Part shown: piece by piece, positions 57,122-64,000 of the stretch
Position numbering within the stretch: the first letter of the stretch is position 1
How the letters are laid out: every line of letters starts with the position of its first letter
Source of the DNA: Asterias rubens
Taxonomy: Eukaryota > Echinodermata > Asteroidea > Forcipulatida > Asteriidae
Assembly (NCBI RefSeq): GCF_902459465.1
Contig: NC_047063.1
Span: 2,604,001-2,668,000, forward strand
Direction of reading: 5' to 3'
DNA length: 64,000 nucleotides
The notes under the pieces: model-generated
What the model saw: only the letters and a program-made list of their open reading frames with translations
Told to the model about the DNA's origin: nothing
Databases searched by the model: none
Made by a program: the position numbers and the translations under genes

Positions 57122-59807
57122 ATGAAGTTGAGAGTAAGACTCGAGGGTCGAACTCAAAGAGTAGAGTTCGATACAGATCCTACCATTGATGCAGTCAAAG
57201 GCACAGTCGCAAGTCTTTTTGGGTAACTAAACTTTACGAATAATCATCTCCCTCTCCCTCATCAATGATCAGTATGATCAGTCAATGCATGGTTAAATCA
57301 CGGAGGAATAAATTAGTTCATCCATGTTTAAATGGGGGGGGGGGGGGGGGGGGGAGGGGGGAGCCTCATAGTTTCTAGAAGTACAGAACGAGCATCCTTC
57401 CTAGACCCAGTGATCAAGTACAGAGCCCCAGTTACTGGGTCTAGAATTTTTTTTTATCGAAAGTCTCCCGGCCACCTACCTGCATTATCTGTCTGATTTA
57501 TGGTACCCAAAACTATCACACTCAGTATCTTAGCGAGGGGGGACCCAGTGCAAAAGTAGCAGTTGGGTAAGCCTATTCGGAATTGCAGCTGCGCATGTAT
57601 GTTACTGCTGGCAATGCAATTTGTCTATCTCTCGTGTGACCTTTTGACAATACCCGCTGCCCGCTGGTATAGACCTTGCATTGATGTCATCCAGCCGCCA
57701 TCTTTGAGGTCAAACGGTGACGGAATAATCAAAACGCACATAGATTGACCAATGAACAATCTCCTTTTGACCTCAATGCGGGGGCGCCGTACTGAAATGA
57801 CGTCATGTGCATAAGGTCTATTGTCAAAAGGTCAAGGGAGTTAGACAAAATGCGTTGTCAGCAGCAACATACATGCGCAGCTGCAATTCCGAATAGGCTA
57901 ATTATTCAGATTAAAGCCAGTGGACACTTTCGGTAAAAAGTATTATCCAAGGCCCACACTTCGTGTATAACAACTTATATATAAAGTAACAAACCTGTGA
58001 AAATTTAGGCTCAATCGGTCATCGGAGTCGGGAGAAAATAATGGGAAAACCTACCCTTGTTTTCGCACATTTCGCTGTGTCATGACATGTGTTTACTAAA
58101 AATCCGTAATTCTCGATGTCAAGAGTTGATAATTGTTTTTATGTTTTCTCAAAAAGTAAAGCATTTCATGGAATAATATTTCAAGAGAAGTCTTTTACCA
58201 TTACCTTCTTGTAAACCCTGTAAGTTATTTGTAAATCTGTGAACTTTTTTTTTTTTCTTCTGTTCCGAAAGTGTATAATGGCTTTAACTCTTACAAGATG
58301 TGAAAAGAACAATAGTTAACATCGCGTCTTATTATATAATAGTGTTATTCCTCAGAATGAGTACTGATTTGAACACAATACCTTCTGGTCACTGGGCCAT
58401 GTATTTCATTCCTTAAAAACCACCTCAGCTCGCTGGGAATACAGCCAGTGCTGCCAAGTATGTGTAGCACACTACGCTAAATCAGTCACAAGAACCGTCT
58501 CTGCCCTCACGGGTACCTATTTTACCTTTGGGTGAAGAGAAGCAATTCTAGTTTTAAAAAGTGTCATGAACCATCACCCTAATGACTCAGCAACTAGAAC
58601 TCGAGTCCAATTAGACAAAACCTCTCGGCCATGACATGCTATGAAACAGTAAGTCTAATGTCTAAAGCTACGAAATGGAGAGATTTAATCATGAATTTCT
58701 GTTTTTTATTTATCCTTTTATACATTAATTAATACAGACATGATGTAGCTACTTTTGAGTTGAGTCTGAACGGTCGCGAGGCCTTGCATGGGGACCCAGA
58801 GACACCTCTCTCTCACTTTGATATTGTGTCCGGTGATCTGATACGCATCATCAGGACTCACGAGGGAGCTGTTCAGTCATCTGGCTTCTCAAACAATCCT
58901 ACAAGTATCTTGCCGTCTCGAGCTGAAGGCGCTCCAAAGGTATCAAGCCCTGATCCTGTTCGTATGGAAGTCGAGGAAGAGGATCGGCGAAGTCTTAATG
59001 CTCAAAGAGAGTTGAAAGAAACTTCAGAGACAAATCGAACAACTGAAATGCCCAAGTCCCAACCATCTGCATCATGGAGGACTCCAGGGCAAGGCGGACA
59101 TGTCATGGAGGAAGTGAGAGATGAGGAGGATACTCTGCCCAGGGCAGTCAAGGAGCCAATGCTGTGCCGTAGTGCGACAGACTGTTTGATTCCCCAGAGG
59201 TTGAAGGTGCTGTCTCTGGAGAACAGACCAAAGAGCTTGAATGAAGCACTGTGCATTGTTCTTCATGTACTCATGTTGGAGACGGGGTTCCACGCCGAGG
59301 TAATTAGAACCTCACTAGGATTATACGTAGAACTTTCTATCGCAATGCCACAGACTGAGTTTTTGTCAACCAAGGTTGGAGAAATATGGAAAGCTATATG
59401 CAAAACAAAAAACAAATGGTAACATTTTGTTGGTGTAGCCCTCACCTTGAAGTGGCCTTCAGGCCTTGTTAAGTAAGGCGATCTCTCGAAATGTTGTTGT
59501 TGTTAGCCAAAAATAGTCTTTAATTACTAAAACGTCCCTCTCATGTTAACTTTTTTACAGATATTAAAACATTGCAGCATATGTAGCTCGTTGAACTCAT
59601 CAGCAGACCCCTCTCAATCGACACCCTCATCATCGGACGATCAAACGGAGGACGTACTCGCCGTCGTCCACGACGACATCAGTGCAAACATGCCTCACGG
59701 TTGGAGAGTCAATGGCGTCCATAAGCTGACTTACCACCATCCGGCATGTGAGGGCGCTGTTTGCTGTGTAGCGTGTGTACCAGTTGGAAGTCTGTTGGCA
59801 ATTCATG
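57122..59807 (+). CDS. FBXO7: FBXO7 (F-box only protein 7), first three coding exons
   Basis: Coding exons 57122-57222, 58738-59299 and 59561-59807 join in phase to 303 codons plus one base; the gene is partial. Residues 1 to about 73 are a ubiquitin-like domain: MKLRVRLEGRTQRVEF opens it and FDIVSGDLIRII closes it, matching FBXO7. A Ser/Glu-rich linker follows. Exon 2 ends and exon 3 carries the FBXO7/PI31 (FP) domain: LNEALCIVLHVLMLETGF, then GWRVNGVHKLTYHHPACEG and CVPVGSLLAIHG. The F-box and proline-rich C-terminus are not seen before 64000, so they lie beyond the window or are lost. Known family role: substrate receptor of an SCF ubiquitin ligase, proteasome binding and mitophagy (PARK15 in humans). 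A minus-strand MAPEG gene lies downstream at 62575-63386. Confidence 0.88.
57334..57361. repeat. Poly-G tract in FBXO7 intron 1
   Basis: Twenty-one consecutive G, an A, then six G, on the sense strand of the first FBXO7 intron, 111 bases past the donor. It can form a G-quadruplex in DNA or pre-mRNA. Length may vary or be misassembled. Confidence 0.85.
57570..57900. repeat. Foldback element in FBXO7 intron 1
   Basis: The left arm taagcctattcggaattgca, gctgcgcatgtatgtt and gtgaccttttgacaatac is inverted on the right (gtattgtcaaaaggtc-like, aacatacatgcgcagctgca, attccgaataggctaa). Arms are about 100 bases with a central spacer that itself contains inverted ttgaggtcaaa blocks. Confidence 0.75.
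57912..58455 (+). repeat. Family 2 MITE plus 170-bp flank, left copy of an inverted pair
   Basis: 57912-58286 is a full family 2 copy (ttaaagccagtggacacttt to gtgtataatggctttaactc). The next 170 bases (tgaaaagaacaatagttaac, ttctggtcactgggccatgt, cagctcgctgggaatacagc) recur, inverted, at 60687-60855. Confidence 0.82.
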
Positions 59808-59972
59808 GTAAGAATTACTCTACAAAAGTGGTTGTCAACAAGGGGTTGGGTTTGTTTGGTGTGTAAGGGCCTTAAGTCACAAGAGGCAACTTTTCCAGGC
59901 AACTTGTTGGCAACCAACTGCAGTGCACCCTACGGTACCACTCTGGTAGCACATATAATTTTCCAACAATGT

Positions 59973-60365
59973 TTTTAAAGGAACACGTTGCCTTGGATCG
60001 GTCGAGTTGGTCTTTGAAAGGCATTTGAAACCGTTTGTTATAAAATGCATATGGTTAGAAAGATATTTTAAAAGTAGAATACAATGATCCACACAAATGT
60101 GCCTCTAAATTACGTGGTTTTCCTTTTCCTTTGCGAACTAACACGGTCGGCCATTTATGGGAGTCAAAAAATTGACTCCCATAAATGGCCGACCGTGTTA
60201 GTCTACGAGGTAAGAGGAAAACCACGTAATTTCGAGTGATACTTGTGTGGATCATTATATTCTACTTTTAAAATATCTCTCTAATCATATGCATTTTATA
60301 ACAAACGGTTACAAACGCTTTTCAAAGACAAACTCGACCGATCCAAGGCAACGTGTTCCTTTAAG
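59973..60365. repeat. Near-perfect 390-bp palindrome
   Basis: The left arm aaaggaacacgttgccttgg to gggagtcaaaa is inverted to the right end (ccaaggcaacgtgttccttt). The arms meet at gtcaaaaaattgac with almost no loop. A small non-matching patch lies near 60120-60140. Located just after FBXO7 exon 3. Confidence 0.85.
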
Positions 60366-60686
60366 AACATGTTACCATCTTGACCCAATCCACCTGATGT
60401 CATCATCAGAATAATCTTGAAGGCACCATTTTGTGGGCAATGTCACTGAGCGTTATTCAGTGAAGCTCGCATTTTTGGCGTTGCATCGTTTACACAAATA
60501 CCTATTGCCCACCAAAATGTGTGACGTGCGTGCAAGGGGTCAATAGACCCACCAGGTGACAAGCGTTCGACCAAACAAAATGCATTTAACTGATAATAAT
60601 GGATTATAACGGATTGTGGCGCAGCTGAAGAACCCCAAAAGTGTCGAGACTTGGGTTCAACGAGGAGAAGCATGTAACTGGATTAC

Positions 60687-61229
60687 AGCACTGGCTGTAT
60701 TCCCAGCGAGCTGAGGTGGTTTTTAAGGAATGAAATACATGGCCCAGTGACCAGGAGGTATTATGTTCAAATCAGTACTCATTCTCAGGAATAGCACTAT
60801 TATATAATAAGACGCGATGTTAACTATTGTTCTTTTCACATTTTGTATGAGTTAAAGCCATTATAAACTTTCGGAACAGAAAAAAAAAATAAAAGTTCAC
60901 ACATTTACAAATAACTTACAGGGTTTACAGAAGGTAATGGTAAAAGACTTCTCTTGAAATATGATTCCATGAAATGCTTTACTTTTTGGGAAAACATTAA
61001 AACAATTATCAATTCTCGACAACAAGAATTACGGATTATAGTAAACACATGTCATGACACGGCGAAACGTGCGGAAACAAGGGTGGGTTTTCCCGTTATT
61101 TTCTCCCGACTCCGATGACCGATTAAGCCTAAATTTTCACAGGTTTGTTATTTTATATATAAGTTGTGATACACGAAGTGTGGGCCTTTGGACAATACTG
61201 TTTACCGAAAGTGTCCAATGGCGTTAAAA
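60687..61229 (-). repeat. Family 2 MITE plus 170-bp flank, right copy of an inverted pair
   Basis: Inverse of 57912-58455: the unique flank (ggtttttaaggaatgaaata, ttaactattgttcttttcac), then a minus family 2 copy ending accgaaagtgtccaatggcg. Confidence 0.82.
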
Positions 61230-61288
61230 TAAAATTAATATAATTTTACACGTGTCGTATTTTACACCATTTCACTTTGCATATATAC

Positions 61289-61442
61289 AGGGGGCGACTT
61301 TGTGAGGGGCGGCTTTGACAGGGGGCGACTTTGTAAGTGAGGGGGCGACTTTGTGGTGGGCGACTTTGCTGGGGGGCGACTTTGTAGTGGGCGACTTTGC
61401 TGGGGGGCGACTTTGTTGTGGGCGATTTTGCTGGGGGGCGAG
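61289..61442. repeat. GGGCGACTTTG minisatellite
   Basis: About nine tandem units of 14-17 bases of the form ggggggcgactttgt/ggtgggcgactttgc. The unit length changes and two unit types alternate towards the end. Reverse-strand frames read as PxxKSPTTKSPP repeats; these are low complexity, not a gene. Confidence 0.85.
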
Positions 61443-62481
61443 ATGACTGGTTTCCATACAAGATCGTTAGTCAATCTCAATGGCAGAGAGAGAGCTACGA
61501 GACACTATTGGAACCAAATATTTTGCAACCAGCTTGCCAACTAGTACCAACTCCATCTATGTTGGTGAGTTCAAGGCGTGAAATTAAGGGAAACATCAAC
61601 AAGACTACATTACATGGCTTGCAGTATAAAACCTTAAAAGGACCAGATAATTTGTAACAAAAAATGAGAACACTTTCTACACGGTTTTTAAATTTTGAGC
61701 CGTTTGTGGAATAAGCATGAAGAGAAGACTCATCTCATTTTAATAATGGGTTATTCTTCAATACTCAATTGAAAGATCAGTCTTTAAAAAAATGCAGTGA
61801 CGTGTTATTATTCAAATACACAAGACCGCTGGACTTGTACAGTCTTAAAGGGATGCTGCAGTGAATTCAAATAAAACAGTTAATTTTGCTGTCATTTATT
61901 TCTGATATATGTATTGAACATCAATAAAATGTGTTTTGTTTATTCCCGACATATCTGACTTGCGTAATTAGCGAATAAGTCATGACCCCCCCCCCTTTCG
62001 GGAATTCAAACATACCGTCGGCAAACAGAGTCTGGTCCCTAACTACACGCGCCTAGGTACCAGGCCACACAGTGCACACGTCTCTATATGCACACAGCCA
62101 GGGGGCCCGGCAGCTCAGGTTACCGACATAAAGTCACGTTTATGCAAATGAAGGCTCCCTTTTAGGGGCGGGGTGGGTTCCCCTAATCTCTTGAAAACCA
62201 TTTTAAGCCCTAGGTAATACATTACTTCAATACTCAAATGACTTGAAAGATATTTGTTTATCAGTCTGTGTATAAAAATACAGTGTGGTGTTATTATTAC
62301 AAAATACAAGACTGCTGGACTTGTACGTTCTTACGTTTACTGGCCCAAAGCTAAAATCATGGGCCTGAGGCCTGTGGTCCAGTGTTAATTTGGAGCCACT
62401 GGTTAATTTGGAGCCCTGGCTAATATTTTAACACTCGTATTTGTATTTCTAAAGTTTATATAAAAAATGCAGTGAGGTGTT
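61443..62481. other. Intergenic between FBXO7 exon 3 and the MAPEG gene
   Basis: No FBXO7 exon could be fixed here. Two related blocks (caatactcaattgaaagatc, atgcagtgacgtgttattat, aagaccgctggacttgtaca at 61755-61850; atactcaaatgacttgaaag, tacagtgtggtgttattatt, aagactgctggacttgtacg at 62228-62330; and a third at 62465-62525) indicate a diverged tandem repeat. Confidence 0.5.
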
Positions 62482-62487
62482 TTTATT
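62482..62487 (-). promoter_or_regulatory. Polyadenylation signal AATAAA of the MAPEG gene
   Basis: AATAAA on the minus strand, 87 bases beyond the stop codon at 62575. Confidence 0.5.
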
Positions 62488-62574
62488 CAAATATACGAGA
62501 CCGTCAGACTTGTACGGTCTTAAGTTTACTCCAGCTGTCCAGTGTTAGTTTGGAACCCCCTGGTGATGTGTCCA

Positions 62575-63386
62575 CTACTCACTCGGGATACCTGCACCAG
62601 GACCTCGGGTGTACAAGCAATACACACAGTAGAATGTGCCCAAGATATTGGGCAGGAAAGTCATAGCGAATCCCAGGGCGCGATTTATGCGGTTATCCGT
62701 GGCCAGGTACCCGATGGAAAACATCACTCGCCCGCAGAGGAAAACAAAGACGAGTATCGGGACGATCTTTAGACTCTGGCCCTCTTGGTACGAGCTGATG
62801 ACCAGAACGACCATCGCGTGGATCAGGGTCTGCTCCAAGGTGTTTTGGAGGACCCGCTGTTTAGCTTCCACAATTTTTTGTGATACTGCCAGGGTGGGAT
62901 CGTAGCCTGCCGTCTCGATGTTGGCCCCACGGGTTCGGGCAACTAACTGAAAGAAAAGATTAAAAAGATGTTATACAGTGTAAGGATAAAAAATGGCCGC
63001 CTCTAACATTTTTAAACTGCTGGGCTGTTTTTCAAAATTTATTCGTTTTCGTCTGAGATTGTAAAAACGTATCCTTTTTCTTAAAAAGAAAAGACAAAAT
63101 TAATGTGGCCTCTAAAAAGTAAGCGGGCGGGGACACTAAACATGTTTTTGTTTTAATTTGGCCTAATGAGGTTATAACTTACCAGCACACAGGACACCAA
63201 GGGTACCAGTGAAAGGATCAGCCAGCGTAGGGCAAAGGCTAGCCGGTCACCAACCCTAGATGTGTTGGGTACGCTGATATCCACGTGGGTCATTCCGATG
63301 TACACAATGCCCAGCACCAGCAAAAAACCGGTGGCAACCAAAAAGTTGACCCTCCTGAGGAGTTGGGTTTGGGAAGGTTTTGCCAT
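62575..63386 (-). CDS. MAPEG-domain membrane protein, TMEM79 (mattrin)-like
   Basis: Two coding exons, 63386-63183 and 62946-62575, join in phase 0 to 191 residues; splice sites are ctg|gtaag and tctttcag|ttagtt. The start is the only ATG in frame at the head of exon 1 (MAKPSQTQLLRRVNF). Four membrane segments are visible: about residues 16-35, 52-70, 110-132 and 150-175. The segment VLQNTLEQTLIHAMVVLV and VFLCGRVMFSIGY with RALGFAMTFLPNI fits the MAPEG fold (helical membrane enzymes of the glutathione and eicosanoid group); TMEM79-like members lack proven catalysis. It is shorter than vertebrate TMEM79 (about 394 residues), which has a long N-terminal extension. It lies opposite to FBXO7. 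Confidence 0.8.
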
Positions 63387-63499
63387 GATACATACAGTAG
63401 ATTCCACTTAAAACAGCCTTGTTGAACCTAAATGGAAGAAATAGAAACACAGATTACAAATATTTCAGTTCAGTGCAAGGAAAACCATCAGTTGGTATT

Positions 63500-63900
63500 T
63501 GAAGGCACTGGGGGTCGATTTCACAAAGAGTTAGGACGAGTCCTAGAAGAAGATATGAAAAACGTATGGCTAGTCCCAAATTAGAACGAGTAACTCGTCT
63601 TAACTAGAGATAAGACTAGTCTTAACTCTATGTGAAATCCACGTTTGGTAATTGTCAAAGACCAGTATTTTCACTTGGTGTATTATCCCCAGATGCATAA
63701 AATAACAAACCTGTGCAAATTTAGACTCAGTTGGTCATCGAAGTTGCTAAGAAAAAAACAGGGAAAAAAAACACCATTTTGCAGATAATTGTCTGCTTTC
63801 AGATGCGGAAGAAAAGCTTCAGGGCCTGAAGTCTTTCTCAGATTCATATAACTAAGAGAAGTTACCTCCTTTACCTCCTTTTTAAGGAGGGAAACCTAAG
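63500..63900 (+). repeat. Family 1 MITE interrupted by a family 3 palindrome
   Basis: Family 1 start (ttgaaggcactgg) is split at about 63511 by gggtcgatttcacaaagagt; the palindromic element ends at about 63644 (ctctatgtgaaatccacg) and family 1 resumes with tttggtaattgtcaaagacc through the core (aaataacaaacctgtgcaaa). It degrades near 63850. Confidence 0.75.
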
Positions 63901-64000
63901 TTAGGGAAACTTAGGAAAACTACTGTGTATTTACCTCATACTACTGAGGGAAACCTCTAAAACTACTGTGTATTTTACAATGTACTTCAATGTACCTCTA
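63850..64000. repeat. Short direct repeats at the window end
   Basis: The unit ttacctcc repeats at 63864-63882, and gagggaaacct with actactgtgtattt recurs at 63888-63990. It looks like a small local duplication running out of the window. Confidence 0.5.

Noticed and set aside
61246-61480. Three overlapping minus-strand frames rich in KSPTTKSPP
   Set aside because: They arise from the minisatellite being open in all three frames; no start context or flanking coding signal.
61495-61566. Candidate further FBXO7 exon
   Set aside because: Acceptor, donor and phase are possible, but the translation (ERELRDTIGTKYF onward) does not resemble the FBXO7 segment expected after the FP domain.
63387-63407. 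Seven-residue extension of the MAPEG protein
   Set aside because: It would begin at GTG; the ATG at 63386 is the first standard start.

Overview
The window is nuclear DNA from an animal. The coding genes are split by GT-AG introns and the products are metazoan: a sorting nexin, FBXO7, LRR-Ig receptors, a C-type lectin and a TMEM79-like MAPEG protein. Much of the rest is short inverted-repeat transposable elements. The repeat families, and divergent intronless LRR-Ig receptors beside a secreted lectin, point to an echinoderm, most likely a sea star. That assignment is inference from recall; no marker gene proves it.

Layout: 1-4443 is intergenic and repeat-rich. 4444-18759 (minus) is a 12-exon SNX5/6/32-type SNX-BAR gene whose splice phases close into a 384-residue protein; its introns are packed with MITEs, SINEs and a dead CR1-like LINE. 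19-24 kb holds repeats, a tRNA-Pro and a tRNA-Pro pseudogene. 24209-26497 (minus) is an intact intronless LRR-Ig-TM receptor. 32501-39833 (plus) is its divergently oriented paralogue, a pseudogene broken by a 4,998-bp transposon at a TA site and by a one-base frameshift. The transposon (32702-37699) carries a decayed two-exon gene beginning with a SAM-like segment, a 720-bp foldback element and a tandem array with nested MITEs. 42377-43114 (minus) is a secreted C-type lectin with a PAN-like tail. 43-57 kb is gene-poor. 57122-59807 (plus) holds the first three coding exons of FBXO7. 62575-63386 (minus) is a two-exon MAPEG protein.

Signals of most interest: (1) the SAM-type gene inside a TA-flanked transposon whose insertion point can be read exactly from the paralogue; (2) a central tract of the two LRR-Ig genes that is nearly identical at the DNA level while the flanks and cytoplasmic tails have diverged, which suggests gene conversion involving a broken copy; (3) three abundant MITE families that share internal cores, so one looks like a mosaic of the other two; (4) a small palindromic element found three times inside copies of one other MITE family.

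The two receptors and the lectin suggest a recognition or immune-type neighbourhood. The sorting nexin, FBXO7 and MAPEG genes look like ordinary housekeeping genes with no evident functional link to it.
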